Of a stretch of 64,000 nucleotides of DNA, positions 19,869-28,369 are shown piece after piece. The stretch covers positions 62,001 to 126,000 of the forward strand of contig NZ_AEYE02000003.1 of the NCBI RefSeq assembly GCF_000298315.2. The letters are read 5' to 3'. The notes beneath the pieces are model-generated. The model had not been told where the DNA came from, made no database searches, and saw only the letters and a list, made by a program, of their open reading frames with translations. Position 1 is the stretch's first letter, and every line of letters starts with the position of its first letter. The translations under genes were made by a program, and so were the position numbers. The stretch is from Rhizobium grahamii CCGE 502. Its GTDB lineage: Bacteria; Pseudomonadota; Alphaproteobacteria; Rhizobiales; Rhizobiaceae.

Positions 19869-19887
19869 TAGATGCAATTGCATGTAA
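19869..19887. promoter_or_regulatory. Operator-like repeat 1 for the divergent MarR/GST pair
   Basis: The sequence TAGATGCAATTGCATGTAA contains the perfect 12-bp palindrome ATGCAATTGCAT. It matches a second copy at 19912-19930 in 16 of 19 positions, with centres 43 bp apart, as expected for two dimers of the adjacent MarR-family regulator. It lies 18 bp upstream of the GST start codon. Confidence 0.7.
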
Positions 19888-19911
19888 TGGCTGTTGCATC
19901 CAGATTCAAGG

Positions 19912-19930
19912 TAGATGTAAATGCATGTAT
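19912..19930. promoter_or_regulatory. Operator-like repeat 2, overlapping the marR start codon
   Basis: The sequence TAGATGTAAATGCATGTAT is the second copy of the repeat at 19869-19887. It overlaps the ATG of the downstream MarR-family gene (19929), so a bound regulator would block its own expression. Confidence 0.65.
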
Positions 19931-20375
19931 GAATGAAGAGAACGAACCGACGCCCTCCGATGCGGTGGTCGATGCCTGGATCGGGCTGATGCGCGCGCAG
20001 CAGCGGCTGCTCGGTCAGATCGAAGTGGATCTCAAGTTGGCCGGGCTCCCACCGCTCGGCTGGTACGACGTGCTCTGGGAACTGGTGCGGTCGCCGCAGG
20101 GCAGGTTGCGGCCGTTCGAGATCGAAGAGCGGACGTTGCTCGCCCAATACAATCTCTCGCGACTGATCGACCGTCTTGAGAAGGCAGGGCTGGTGCGACG
20201 CCAGACGTTCGATCAGGACGGGCGCGGGCAGTGGGTGGTCCTCACCGAAGAGGGGCGGGCACTGCAGAAGCGCATGTGGACGGTCTATGCCAAAGCTATC
20301 GAGGCCAACTTCGGCGCCAAGCTGAGCGAGGCCGATGCCGCGACGCTTGGCTCTCTGCTGGAACTCTTCAGTTGA
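19929..20375 (+). CDS. MarR family winged-helix regulator
   Basis: This 148-residue regulator begins MNEENEPTPSDAVVDAW. The winged-helix core runs through GWYDVLWELVRSPQGRLRPFEIEERT, then YNLSRLIDRLEKAGLVRRQ (recognition helix), and a wing with DQDGRGQWVVLTEEG. Other in-frame ATGs lie upstream (from 19872), but they fall within the operator repeats, so the ATG at 19929 is preferred. It is divergent from the GST gene and probably controls it and itself. Its 3' end meets the convergent ybaK gene. Confidence 0.92.
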   Translation: MNEENEPTPSDAVVDAWIGLMRAQQRLLGQIEVDLKLAGLPPLGWYDVLWELVRSPQGRLRPFEIEERTLLAQYNLSRLIDRLEKAGLVRRQTFDQDGRGQWVVLTEEGRALQKRMWTVYAKAIEANFGAKLSEADAATLGSLLELFS

Positions 20376-20377
20376 GA

Positions 20378-20851
20378 TCAGGCAATGAGCGGTGCCGCTG
20401 CGGCCTTCAGCGTCTTCAACGCGTCCTTCGGGTCAAGCCGAACCTGCAGGCCGCGTTGTCCGCCATTGATGTAGACCTGCGCCTCGGCAAGCGCCGCCTC
20501 TTCGATTGCCGTCGGGACAAGCTTCTTTTGTCCGAACGGGCTGATGCCGCCGACGTGATAACCCGTCAGGCGCTCGGCATCGGCGGGCTTCATCATGTTG
20601 GCGGACTTTCCGCCGAAGGCGCTCGCGAGCTTCTTCATGCTGACTTCACGATCCGACGGCACGACGACGCAGACCGCCTTGCCGTCGACCTCCGCCATCA
20701 GCGTTTTCAACACGCGATGAGGCTCCTCGCCAAGCGCTTCCGCCGCCTGCAAGCCAACGCGCTCCGCATTCGGATCGTAGTCGTAGGTATGGACCGTGAA
20801 GGCAATTCCGGCTTGGCTCAGAACCTGCGTGGCGCGGGTGGTTTTCGACAT
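20378..20851 (-). CDS. ybaK: Cys-tRNA(Pro) deacylase YbaK/EbsC
   Basis: This 157-residue editing enzyme hydrolyses Cys-tRNA(Pro) formed by prolyl-tRNA synthetase. It carries the YbaK fold: TRATQVLSQAGIAFTVHTYDYD at the start, an invariant Lys in HRVLKTLMAEV, the acid patch VVPSDREVSMKKLA, and YHVGGISPFGQKK (GGxxPxG loop). The C-terminal INGGQRGLQVRLDP is standard. It follows the ArsC-like reductase gene by 3 bp, and both follow the aspartoacylase-like gene, so the three form an operon. Confidence 0.95.
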   Translation of the reverse strand: MSKTTRATQVLSQAGIAFTVHTYDYDPNAERVGLQAAEALGEEPHRVLKTLMAEVDGKAVCVVVPSDREVSMKKLASAFGGKSANMMKPADAERLTGYHVGGISPFGQKKLVPTAIEEAALAEAQVYINGGQRGLQVRLDPKDALKTLKAAAAPLIA

Positions 20852-20854
20852 CGA

Positions 20855-21205
20855 TCAGGCCTTGAAGAAGCTGCCGTAGATCTCGGGCTTGAAGCCGATG
20901 AGCAACCTGCCATCTGCCTCCACAACCGGCCGCTTGATCATCGATGGCTGCTCCAGCATCAGCGCGATCGCCTTGCCCTCGTCGAGATTTTCGCGCTCGG
21001 CCTCGGGCAGCTTGCGAAAGGTCGTGCCGGCCCGGTTGAGCACGGTTTCCCAACCGGCTTGCTTCGTCCATGCCTGCAGGTGGGCGCGATCGATTCCGAC
21101 GGCCTTGTAGTCATGGAACTGGTAGGCGACGTCGTGCTCTTCCAGCCAGGTTCGGGCCTTCTTCATGGTGTCGCAGTTCTTGATGCCGTAAATGGTGACT
21201 GTCAC
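20855..21205 (-). CDS. ArsC/Spx-like reductase (YffB family)
   Basis: This 116-residue thioredoxin-fold protein of the arsenate-reductase-like YffB group begins MTVTIYGIKNCDTMKKARTWL; the single Cys in the KNCDT loop is the expected redox or glutathione-interacting residue. SMIKRPVVEADGRLLIGF carries the Arg-Pro typical of the ArsC family. It starts with GTG at 21205, immediately after the TAA of the upstream gene, with GGAGG in that gene's last codons. YffB itself is not a proven arsenate reductase, so the function is left open. Confidence 0.92.
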   Translation of the reverse strand: MTVTIYGIKNCDTMKKARTWLEEHDVAYQFHDYKAVGIDRAHLQAWTKQAGWETVLNRAGTTFRKLPEAERENLDEGKAIALMLEQPSMIKRPVVEADGRLLIGFKPEIYGSFFKA

Positions 21206-22261
21206 TTAGTCCTCCAGCGTTCCGGGTTTGCGCGTCGCCTTGCTGGCGGTCTTGCAAGCAATCTTCATCAGGTCGGCGCGGCGGCGAACCAGTCGCTCGG
21301 AGTTGCGCGTCACGATCAGGCCGGCCTGCGGCGCGCGAATCTCGACGCTGCCGTCGGCCATGCCGGGGCGAGTGATCAAGGTGGCAAGCACACCGCCTTC
21401 GCCAACCCATTCGCCGATATTGTGGTGGAAGAGAACCGTGCCGGCCTCCGGCGCACGGACGATCTCGACATTGTCGAGCGGTACGGCGGGACCATCGAAG
21501 GCAGGCAGCGAGACGGCGGCGTCGATTGCGCCGCGGCTCGCCAGGAATTTCCACAGTCCCTCGGCATCCTTCATCGCCATCTCGGGATAGACATCACGGC
21601 GGCCGCGAAGCTCGACGGTGACGGACAGCTTGCCGGGCAGGCGCGATCGCTTCTCTGGCGTCTCGTATTTCCAGGCAAAGCCGACGGCCTCCTCGAAGGC
21701 GGAACTTTCGCCATCGGAGAGAAGAACGGCTTCCATCTCCATCGCCGAGGCCAGATCTGCGGCCTCCGGCCAGAAGGCCTCGTCGATATAGGCATATTGC
21801 AGCGATTCATCATCGCAATGCAGATCGATCACCAGATCGCAGCCGAGCGCCATATGCAGCAGCTGGCGCTTCAGTTTGTCGATGGCCGAACGGCGCTCGA
21901 GGTCCTCAAGCAGCCCGTCGCGATCCTTCACCGAGATCAGCGGAAACTCGCGATTGAAATTGGTGCGCGATCCAAGATCGAAGCGGCCCTGAAGCTCGCC
22001 GAAATGCGACTGGGCCGCGCCGATCGGGTTGGCATGCGGGATGACGATGATGTCGCTCTTGATCTGGCCGGCGCTTTCCGACTGGCGCAGTCTTTCACAC
22101 AGGAAGTGAACCAACGCCGTCCCTGGCAGCTCGTTGGCGTGCAGAGCCGCCTGAATGTAGACCTTCGGTGCCTTGGGATCGCTGCCCTTGAAACGAAGAA
22201 CCGGCAAACGCCACTCGATGCCCGCCGTGTCGCCGGCAATAATGATCTCGGACGTGTTCAT
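21206..22261 (-). CDS. Succinylglutamate desuccinylase/aspartoacylase family protein
   Basis: This 351-residue zinc carboxypeptidase-like protein of the AstE/AspA superfamily shows zinc-site motifs: QAALHANELPGTAL (His and Glu ligands) and LVIDLHCDDES (third His). A later beta domain has the CxxA-free ELRGRRDVY stretch and an RAPEAGTVLFHHNIGEWV biotinyl-lipoyl-like segment found in this subfamily. The start is set at ATG 22261, preceded by GCGGAG. It is first in an operon with the ArsC-like gene and ybaK. The exact amide substrate is unknown; several family members act on N-acyl amino acids or ectoine-like compounds. Confidence 0.88.
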   Translation of the reverse strand: MNTSEIIIAGDTAGIEWRLPVLRFKGSDPKAPKVYIQAALHANELPGTALVHFLCERLRQSESAGQIKSDIIVIPHANPIGAAQSHFGELQGRFDLGSRTNFNREFPLISVKDRDGLLEDLERRSAIDKLKRQLLHMALGCDLVIDLHCDDESLQYAYIDEAFWPEAADLASAMEMEAVLLSDGESSAFEEAVGFAWKYETPEKRSRLPGKLSVTVELRGRRDVYPEMAMKDAEGLWKFLASRGAIDAAVSLPAFDGPAVPLDNVEIVRAPEAGTVLFHHNIGEWVGEGGVLATLITRPGMADGSVEIRAPQAGLIVTRNSERLVRRRADLMKIACKTASKATRKPGTLED

Positions 22262-22327
22262 GTCGTTCTCCGCTTTCATGCCTTGTCGCAGGAGCTTTAA
22301 GCGAGTTCGATAGCCGGAGGCAAGGTG

Positions 22328-22942
22328 TCATCCGCGCGCATGAAGCGGCCAGCGCCCGAGCTCTTCGTAGCCTGCCTGGCCCCGGCGATTGTGCAGCAGA
22401 ACGAATTCGCGCGCAGCGATCACGACCGGTTTCTGCAGGGCGATCCGCGGCACCACGTCCTTGTCGTAGAGCAGTGTGGCGTGAGGTTGAAAGTTCGGGT
22501 TCAGATTGGCGTCTTCGCCCAGTCGCTGCATCTCGATCGCGATCTGTACATGCAGCTGCCGCAACAGCTCCCGCCCGCCGTTGCCGGCAAGCACGATCGC
22601 GTTGTTCTGCGGCAGCAGGAAGGTGATGACATGATTGAAGGCCAGCTCGAATTGACAGGCTTCAATCGCCGCCCCTGCCCGGCGTGCCGCCGCAACCATT
22701 GTCTCGGGAATGAGCACGCTCTTGCCGACACAATAGAGCGAGACGTGAACGACAGACGGTGGACGCAGCGACGCGAGGGGAAGATAGTCCTGCTGCAGCC
22801 ATTGCTGGATCGCCACGCATTCGTCGAGCGATTGCCTATCCGGCAAGATTGCAAAGAAAAGGCTCTCCCTGGCGAAGCGCGACAGCTGCTGACGTGCCTT
22901 CGGCGAGGCGAAATCGAAAGACGCCTGCAAGTTCTCGTGCAT
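22328..22942 (-). CDS. 2'-5' RNA ligase / LigT-like phosphoesterase, probable SOS gene
   Basis: This 204-residue protein of the 2H phosphoesterase superfamily has both catalytic motifs: HVS at residues 66-68 (SVVHVSLYCVG) and HAT at 154-156 (FQPHATLLYD). LigT-like enzymes open or join 2',5'- or 2',3'-cyclic phosphodiester bonds in RNA. A 30-residue N-terminal extension (MHENLQASFDFASPKARQQL) precedes the fold. The ATG at 22942 follows CAGGAG; longer upstream frames are non-coding. Its promoter region carries a LexA box directed towards this gene, so DNA-damage induction is likely. It is divergent from an alkylguanine-DNA methyltransferase gene. Confidence 0.88.
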   Translation of the reverse strand: MHENLQASFDFASPKARQQLSRFARESLFFAILPDRQSLDECVAIQQWLQQDYLPLASLRPPSVVHVSLYCVGKSVLIPETMVAAARRAGAAIEACQFELAFNHVITFLLPQNNAIVLAGNGGRELLRQLHVQIAIEMQRLGEDANLNPNFQPHATLLYDKDVVPRIALQKPVVIAAREFVLLHNRRGQAGYEELGRWPLHARG

Positions 22943-23020
22943 GATCGGCTCCTGGGCAACGGCCCGTTCCTCATTCTTCACGGAAGACGGGGATCGTAAC
23001 ATTTGATCTTGAAATGGCAA

Positions 23021-23035
23021 GAACAAAACAAGAAC
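23021..23035 (-). promoter_or_regulatory. LexA (SOS) box, GTTC-N7-GTTC
   Basis: Read on the minus strand this is GTTCTTGTTTTGTTC, an exact GTTC-N7-GTTC alphaproteobacterial SOS box. It is followed directly by TTGCCA and, 16 bp on, TACGAT as a plausible -35/-10 pair for the LigT-like gene, 79 bp downstream. It could also affect the divergent ogt-type gene. Confidence 0.75.
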
Positions 23036-23143
23036 ATATGGGCGAGCTATCGACGGGAGTAAGCTCGCGCGACGCAAGAAACGGGTTGAATTCGGGCCGC
23101 GACGGCACGATCTTCGGAGTGAGCAGCAGGGAGGCAATGACCC

Positions 23144-23707
23144 ATGCAACAGGCAATGCATTACTATCTAATTTTCGAGACGAGCGGTGGCTTCTGCGGC
23201 ATCGCCTGGAATGATGTCGGCATCACGCGGTTTCAGCTGCCGACGTCGAGTGCCGAGGCAACCGAGCGATTGCTCCTTCGCCGCATTCCCGGCGCCGAGC
23301 CGGCGAAGCCGACCGCTGCCGTTGCCGAAGCTGTTGCCGCAGTGAAGCGCTATTTCAGCGGAGAGCCGACGGACTTCTCAACCGTGAAGGTCGATCTCGC
23401 TGGCCAGGATGCCTTCTTCAGACAGGTTTACGATGCTGCCCGCCAGATCGGCTGGGGCCACACGACCACCTACGGTGCGCTCGCGAAACAACTCGGCGTA
23501 GGTCCGGAGGCCGCCCGCGACGTCGGCCAGGCGATGGCGAAAAATCCGATTGCCTTGATCATCCCCTGCCATCGCGTGCTAGCGGCCGGAAACAAGATCG
23601 GAGGCTTCTCCGCGCCCGGCGGCTCAACGTCCAAGCAGAGGATGTTGGAGCTCGAAGGCGTTAGCCTGGCGCCCCCAAAGCCGGTGCAGCAGTCACTTGA
23701 TTTCTGA
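23144..23707 (+). CDS. ogt: Methylated-DNA--[protein]-cysteine S-methyltransferase
   Basis: This 187-residue suicide DNA-repair protein takes the alkyl group from O6-alkylguanine onto its own cysteine. The active-site motif IPCHRV is present with Cys142. The helix-turn-helix arginine-finger region (QIGWGHTTTYGALAKQLGVGPEAARDVGQAM) precedes it and the Asn-hinge/GGFSAPGG region follows. The protein has the Ogt-like architecture without an Ada domain. The start at 23144 is preceded by GGGAGG; M5 is a possible alternative. A perfect hairpin plus TTTC directly after the gene ends transcription. It is divergent from the LigT-like gene across a LexA box. Confidence 0.94.
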   Translation: MQQAMHYYLIFETSGGFCGIAWNDVGITRFQLPTSSAEATERLLLRRIPGAEPAKPTAAVAEAVAAVKRYFSGEPTDFSTVKVDLAGQDAFFRQVYDAARQIGWGHTTTYGALAKQLGVGPEAARDVGQAMAKNPIALIIPCHRVLAAGNKIGGFSAPGGSTSKQRMLELEGVSLAPPKPVQQSLDF

Positions 23708-23712
23708 TGGAT

Positions 23713-23736
23713 GTCGCCTCGATTGAGGCGACTTTC
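23713..23736 (+). terminator. Intrinsic terminator after ogt-type gene
   Basis: GTCGCCTC and GAGGCGAC form a perfect 8-bp stem around a GATT loop, followed by TTTC. It lies 6 bp after the stop codon at 23707 and just before the convergent guaA end, where it could also limit guaA read-through. Confidence 0.75.
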
Positions 23737-23739
23737 AAA

Positions 23740-25302
23740 TCATTCCCACTCGATCGTGCCGGGCGGTTTTGATGTCACATCGTAGACGACGCGGTTGATG
23801 CCACGTACTTCGTTGATGATGCGGGTAGCGGCGCGGCCGAGGAATTCCATGTCGTAGTGGTAGAAATCCGCCGTCATGCCATCGACCGAGGTCACCGCGC
23901 GCAGCGCGCAGACGAATTCGTAGGTGCGGCCGTCGCCCATGACGCCGACGGTCTGGACCGGAAGCAACACGGCGAACGCCTGCCAGATCGCGTCGTAGAG
24001 ACCGGCCTTGCGGATTTCATCGAGATAGATGGCGTCTGCTTCGCGCAGGATCTCCAGCTTTTCGCGGGTGATACCACCCGGGCAGCGGATCGCGAGACCT
24101 GGGCCGGGGAAGGGATGGCGGCCGATGAAGCTATCGGGCAGGCCGAGCTCCTTGCCGAGCACGCGCACTTCGTCCTTGAAGAGCTCGCGTAGCGGCTCGA
24201 CGAGCTGCATGTTCATGCGCTCCGGCAGGCCGCCGACATTGTGGTGCGACTTGATCGTCACCGACGGGCCGCCGGTGAAGGAAACGCTTTCGATCACGTC
24301 GGGATAGAGCGTGCCCTGGCCGAGGAAATCGGCGCCGCCGAGCTTCTTGGCCTCTTCCTCGAAGGTCTCAATGAACAGGCGGCCGATGATCTTGCGCTTG
24401 GTCTCGGGGTCGGAAACGCCTTCGAGCTCGCCGATGAACTTGTCGGCCGCATCGACGTGGATCAGGTGCAGATTGTAGTGTTCGCGGAACATGGCGACGA
24501 CATTGGCCGCCTCGTCCTTGCGCATCAGGCCGTGGTCGACGAGCACGCAGGTGAGCTTGTCGCCGATCGCCTCGTGGATCAGCAGTGCTGCAACCGAGCT
24601 GTCGACGCCGCCCGAAAGTGCGCAGAGGACACGCTTGTCGCCGACCTGCTCGCGGATTGCCTCAACCGCCTTCTGCCGATAGGCCGACATCGACCAGTCA
24701 CCCTTGATGCCAGCGATGTTGTGAATGAAGTTGGCGATCAGCTTGGCGCCATCGGGCGTGTGCACGACCTCGGGATGGAACTGCACGCCATAATATCTGC
24801 GGTTCTCGTCGGCGATGAAGGCATAGGGTGCGTTCGGCGAAGTCGCGACGACCTCAAAACCTTCGGGGAGCGCCGTGACGCGGTCGCCGTGGCTCATCCA
24901 CACCTGATGGCGCGAACCCTTCGACCACAGGCCCTCGAACAACGCGCTGTCTTCGTCGACTTCGAGGAAGGCGCGGCCAAATTCGCGGTGATGGCCGCTC
25001 TCGACCTTGCCGCCGAGCTGCATGCACATCGTCTGCTGGCCGTAGCAGATGCCGAAAACGGGCAGGCCGCTGTCGAAGATGATCTGGGGCGCGCGGGGCG
25101 AGCCTTCATCCACCGTCGAGGCCGGGCTGCCGGACAGGATCACGGCCTTCGGCTGCAGGCGCTTGAAGCCTTCCTCGGCGGACTGGAAGGGAACGATCTC
25201 GCAGTAGACACCCGTTTCGCGCACACGGCGTGCGATCAGCTGGGTTACCTGGCTGCCGAAATCGACGATGAGAACGCTGTCTGGATGTGCTGTCTGGGTC
25301 AT
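23740..25302 (-). CDS. guaA: GMP synthase (glutamine-hydrolysing)
   Basis: This 520-residue enzyme converts XMP, glutamine and ATP to GMP in the last step of guanine nucleotide synthesis. The N-terminal class-I glutamine amidotransferase has its nucleophile in GICYGQQTM (Cys86) and the His/Glu pair in [11 protein letters not shown]. The ATP pyrophosphatase P-loop is [12 protein letters not shown] near residue 230. The C-terminal dimerisation domain ends in the conserved PPGTIEWE. The length is normal. It stands alone, followed by the nucleosidase gene upstream on the same strand, with 93 bp between. Confidence 0.98.
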   Translation of the reverse strand: MTQTAHPDSVLIVDFGSQVTQLIARRVRETGVYCEIVPFQSAEEGFKRLQPKAVILSGSPASTVDEGSPRAPQIIFDSGLPVFGICYGQQTMCMQLGGKVESGHHREFGRAFLEVDEDSALFEGLWSKGSRHQVWMSHGDRVTALPEGFEVVATSPNAPYAFIADENRRYYGVQFHPEVVHTPDGAKLIANFIHNIAGIKGDWSMSAYRQKAVEAIREQVGDKRVLCALSGGVDSSVAALLIHEAIGDKLTCVLVDHGLMRKDEAANVVAMFREHYNLHLIHVDAADKFIGELEGVSDPETKRKIIGRLFIETFEEEAKKLGGADFLGQGTLYPDVIESVSFTGGPSVTIKSHHNVGGLPERMNMQLVEPLRELFKDEVRVLGKELGLPDSFIGRHPFPGPGLAIRCPGGITREKLEILREADAIYLDEIRKAGLYDAIWQAFAVLLPVQTVGVMGDGRTYEFVCALRAVTSVDGMTADFYHYDMEFLGRAATRIINEVRGINRVVYDVTSKPPGTIEWE

Positions 25303-25395
25303 GGCGAGCCTTTAATGAAAAGCACCCGGTCTTGCAATGCGCGAAATCCTTGGCTGGAGGATTTTATTGTCCCGATTGTCCCTGTTTAGCAGGGG

Positions 25396-26034
25396 TTAGA
25401 ACCAGAATACCCCGTCCTCCAGCGCCGTAAACAGACTGTCGACGGCATAGGAAAGCTTGCGGTCGACGACATGCAGGTATTCCGTCCAACCGGAAATGTG
25501 CTGCAGTTCCTCCACACCGTCGGAAATCCCGCGCAGGCCGATCAGCGGCAGGCCATAGGCCTGGCAGGCACGCAGGATTGCAAAGGTCTCCATATCGACC
25601 ATGTCGGCGGCGATGCCGCTGTAGGCCTGCCCGGACACGACGTTGCCACCGGTCGAGAGGCTTGCTTCGGCAATGCCCGGGATCCTCAGCGGCAATTCGA
25701 CGACGGCGGGCAGATCGAGAAAAGGCGTGCGCCCCTTTTCGAAACCAAGTGGCGAGGCGTCCATGTCGCGATAGGAGACTGACGTGACCTGGTAGACTTC
25801 GGTCTGCTCAAGCTTGGACGAGCCCGCCGAGCCGAGCGAGACGACGAGTTGTGGCAGGTCGTCCGCGTTATCCAATTCCGTCAGTGTCCGCGTCAGGGCG
25901 ACAGCCGCCTCGACGGGGCCGACCCCGGTCATCAGCGGTTCAAAGCGGGAGCGCAGGAACGGACCATATTCGGCCTCCGCCGCCATCACGAACAGAATGG
26001 ATTTGCCGGCGACCGATTTCAGCTCAAACTTCAT
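25396..26034 (-). CDS. 5'-methylthioadenosine/S-adenosylhomocysteine nucleosidase
   Basis: This 212-residue nucleosidase of the PNP/UDP family probably cleaves MTA and SAH to adenine plus the thioribose. Seen are the N-terminal FVMAAEAEYGPFL, the phosphate-site-like VVSLGSAGSS, the substrate-site DMVDMETFAILRACQAYG (MExxA) and the catalytic Asp in GLRGISDGVEE. It is shorter than the E. coli MtnN (232 residues), but the main motifs are kept. It overlaps the upstream thioesterase gene by 4 bp, so the two are co-translated. Confidence 0.88.
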   Translation of the reverse strand: MKFELKSVAGKSILFVMAAEAEYGPFLRSRFEPLMTGVGPVEAAVALTRTLTELDNADDLPQLVVSLGSAGSSKLEQTEVYQVTSVSYRDMDASPLGFEKGRTPFLDLPAVVELPLRIPGIAEASLSTGGNVVSGQAYSGIAADMVDMETFAILRACQAYGLPLIGLRGISDGVEELQHISGWTEYLHVVDRKLSYAVDSLFTALEDGVFWF

Positions 26035-26474
26035 CCCGAAATGCCCTCTCTGCCACGGATGATCATCATGGTACTTGTCATGGAAGCGATCAGCTTTGCC
26101 GGCCCGTCGCCGATCGCGTAGCCGCGCCCGTCCGCGACGATTATGTTCGATCCCGGCTTGGTGATCTCGCCGCGAAACAGAAAACGTTCGCCCCGGCCTG
26201 GTGACAGTAGATTGACCTTGAATTCGATCGTCAGAATGGATGCTTCGGCGTCAATGACGCTATAGGCGGCAAAACCACAGGCGGAATCGAGGGCCGCGGA
26301 AATCACGCCGGCATGCAAAATACCGTGCTGCTGGGTGAGCTTGACGTCGAATGGCAGCTCGATTTCCACCGTTGCCCGCTCGACGCGGGTCAACTCGGCG
26401 CCGATGGTCTGCAGCGCCGCCTGGCGCGCGAAGTTTCTCTGGATCCGCTCGTGGAAATCGCCGTTGTCAGTCAT
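26031..26474 (-). CDS. PaaI family hotdog-fold thioesterase
   Basis: This 147-residue protein has the hotdog thioesterase pattern: VEIELPFDVKLTQQHGILHAGVISAALDSACGFAAYS (the HGG-like HAG motif with following Asp is the catalytic loop), then ILTIEFKVNLLSPGRGERFLFRG. Proteins of this kind hydrolyse acyl-CoA thioesters; the substrate is unknown. It is first in a two-gene operon with the MTA/SAH nucleosidase, overlapping it by 4 bp. Confidence 0.92.
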   Translation of the reverse strand: MTDNGDFHERIQRNFARQAALQTIGAELTRVERATVEIELPFDVKLTQQHGILHAGVISAALDSACGFAAYSVIDAEASILTIEFKVNLLSPGRGERFLFRGEITKPGSNIIVADGRGYAIGDGPAKLIASMTSTMMIIRGREGISG

Positions 26475-26717
26475 TGCTTCGCCTTTCTTGCCGGCGCGAA
26501 AGTGGCATGGTGCGTCGCGTCAGACAAGCGGTTCCCGGAAATCAGTTGTCAGAGGGTTTCAGCGCGCTGGATGTTGTCTGACTGACGACGCGTCCCGTGC
26601 CGCGCGTAAAGATTGGATTCAGTCTTTTTTGGTAATTTTCCATTAGCCATTGCCTTTCAATGGTTCCCCGGTGGCGGCGTCTCTGCCATCGACAATTGTT
26701 TTGCGTGCGGGTTCTCA

Positions 26718-27776
26718 ATGCGTCTATCGGCTGCGCCAGCGTTTTTTCTTGCTTCTCTTGCTCTGTCCGGCTGCACATCAAGCTTGGGGCCGGACCTTGT
26801 CGCGAGCGTGCCGTCCCGCGAGACGACCAGCTCGGTTGCACGCCCAAGCGCGCCTGTGCCGGCAAGCCCGGTGCCATCGGCGGATGTTGCAGAAACGCCT
26901 GCGGCAACGGCGCCGAGACAGGAAGAACTGGCCTGGGCCGGCCCGGTTCCTCAGCCACGAGCCTTCGAACCGCAGCCAGGGGTGCCCACTGCGCCCATGC
27001 CTTCGGAAAGGCCGGTTGCAACAGTCGAGCCGGCCGTGCTAACGCCGACGGCCCCCGAAATCGACGCCGCGCCGCGGGCACGCTCGCGGATCTACAACCA
27101 TCGTTTCCGCGACGTCAAACCGATCAATTTCGGCTCCTCGTCGCCCAGAAAGCTTGCCGTCCATGGTGTCGACGTTTCGCGCTGGCAGGGCGATATCGAC
27201 TGGCAGAAGCTGAGAACGCAGGGCGCGAACTTCGTCTACATCAAGGCGACCGACGGTGGCGATCACCTCGACCCGATGTTCCGGAAGAACTGGCGCGACG
27301 CGAAGCAGGCCGGGATCAAACGCGGGGCCTATCACTTCTTCTACTGGTGCCGCACGGCGGGCGAACAGGCTGACTGGTTCATTCGTAACGTTCCCCGCGA
27401 AGCCGGGGCCTTGCCACCGGTCATCGACGTCGAATGGAACGGCGAGTCGAGCTGCAAGCGGCGGGTCTCGCCCGAGAAGGTTCGCGAGAAGATGCAGGTC
27501 TTCATGGACAAGCTGGAGCGGCACTACGGGCAGCGGCCGATCATCTATACCGCGCCGGACTTCTATCGCGACAACCTGAAGGGAGCCTTCTTGAACTATC
27601 CCTTCTGGCTGCGTTCGGTCGCGGCGCACCCTTCCAAGGTCTATCCCGGACGTCGCTGGGTGTTCTGGCAGTATTCAGGCTCCGGCATCTCGCACGGCGT
27701 TGACGGCCGGATCGACCTGAACGTCTTCCACGGCAGCGAAGCGGACTGGCACGACTGGGTCGCCAAAGCCGATTAG
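26718..27776 (+). CDS. GH25 lysozyme, lipoprotein
   Basis: This 352-residue muramidase has a lipoprotein signal (MRLSAAPAFFLASLALSGC, lipidation Cys19), then a Pro/Ala-rich linker of about 110 residues. The GH25 domain follows: VHGVDVSRWQGDIDWQKL, FVYIKATDGGDHLDPMF, AYHFFYWCRTAGEQADWF, and the catalytic VIDVEWN (Asp about 237, Glu about 239). Family enzymes cleave the MurNAc-GlcNAc bond of peptidoglycan; a periplasmic, membrane-anchored location is inferred. The ATG at 26718 is chosen because it starts the signal peptide; the open frame upstream (from 26613) lacks coding character. Confidence 0.93.
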   Translation: MRLSAAPAFFLASLALSGCTSSLGPDLVASVPSRETTSSVARPSAPVPASPVPSADVAETPAATAPRQEELAWAGPVPQPRAFEPQPGVPTAPMPSERPVATVEPAVLTPTAPEIDAAPRARSRIYNHRFRDVKPINFGSSSPRKLAVHGVDVSRWQGDIDWQKLRTQGANFVYIKATDGGDHLDPMFRKNWRDAKQAGIKRGAYHFFYWCRTAGEQADWFIRNVPREAGALPPVIDVEWNGESSCKRRVSPEKVREKMQVFMDKLERHYGQRPIIYTAPDFYRDNLKGAFLNYPFWLRSVAAHPSKVYPGRRWVFWQYSGSGISHGVDGRIDLNVFHGSEADWHDWVAKAD

Positions 27777-27855
27777 AATCCGGCAAACGAGCTCTCTTTT
27801 TCTGCCTTCGGGCGGAAGCCTCCGTGGCTCGCACTACGATCCCGCTGCTGCTGCT

Positions 27856-28308
27856 TCAGTTCAGATAGACGATCGAGGCGTTAAGAAGCGTCGCGAAACC
27901 GACCCAGGCTGCGTAGGGCACGAAGAGCAGCGCAGCCGTTCGATCCGCGTTCCAGCGGTTTGCGGCAAAGGCGAGGATCAGTCCGAGCAGCAGCACGATG
28001 ACGACCAGGGAGGCCGAAAGCATCCGCATGCCGAAAAAGAACGGTGACCATAGAAAATTCAGCACCATCTGCCAGGCCCAGATCAGCATGCCGATCGAGA
28101 GGTGCCCACGCAGCCAAGTCCGCGCCCCGGCAACGCCGATCAAAACGTAGAGGGCAACCCAGACAGGTGCGAATATCCAGTCAGGTGGATTGAACGGCGG
28201 CTTGGCGAGGGATTGATACCATTCCCCAGGCAAATTGTTGACGCCGATGGTCAGGCCGCCGCCGAGCGCGATGGCGATGAAGACGACGTAGGTCAGGGCT
28301 CTGCTCAT
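27856..28308 (-). CDS. TspO/MBR family protein
   Basis: This 150-residue membrane protein has five transmembrane helices and the family's marks: WYQSLAKPPFNPPDWIFAPVWVALYVLIGVAG, the WxxQxxLNxxWSPxFF motif (WAWQMVLNFLWSPFFFG) and an NRWNAD loop. TspO proteins bind tetrapyrroles (protoporphyrin, heme) and modulate porphyrin-linked gene expression in alphaproteobacteria. The start at ATG 28308 is chosen by homology; a GTG eight codons upstream has GGAGG too close to it. It lies 61 bp downstream of the iron operon on the same strand and may be read through from it. Confidence 0.93.
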   Translation of the reverse strand: MSRALTYVVFIAIALGGGLTIGVNNLPGEWYQSLAKPPFNPPDWIFAPVWVALYVLIGVAGARTWLRGHLSIGMLIWAWQMVLNFLWSPFFFGMRMLSASLVVIVLLLGLILAFAANRWNADRTAALLFVPYAAWVGFATLLNASIVYLN

Positions 28309-28369
28309 CCGCGCTAGATAGGGCGAGCGCACCCTCCAACCAGATCGCTAGCGATCTTTTGCGCACAAT

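Noticed and set aside
20231-22300. A 689-residue open frame on the plus strand
   Set aside because: It covers three well-supported minus-strand genes (ybaK, ArsC-like, aspartoacylase-like) and has no recognisable domain.
24241-25389. A 382-residue open frame opposite guaA
   Set aside because: It is an antisense shadow of GMP synthase, whose motifs are all present on the other strand.
26519-26582. GTCAGACAA / TTGTCTGAC inverted arms 46 bp apart
   Set aside because: Only 9-bp arms far apart in an intergenic region, with no gene-linked position suggesting an attachment site or an insertion-sequence end.
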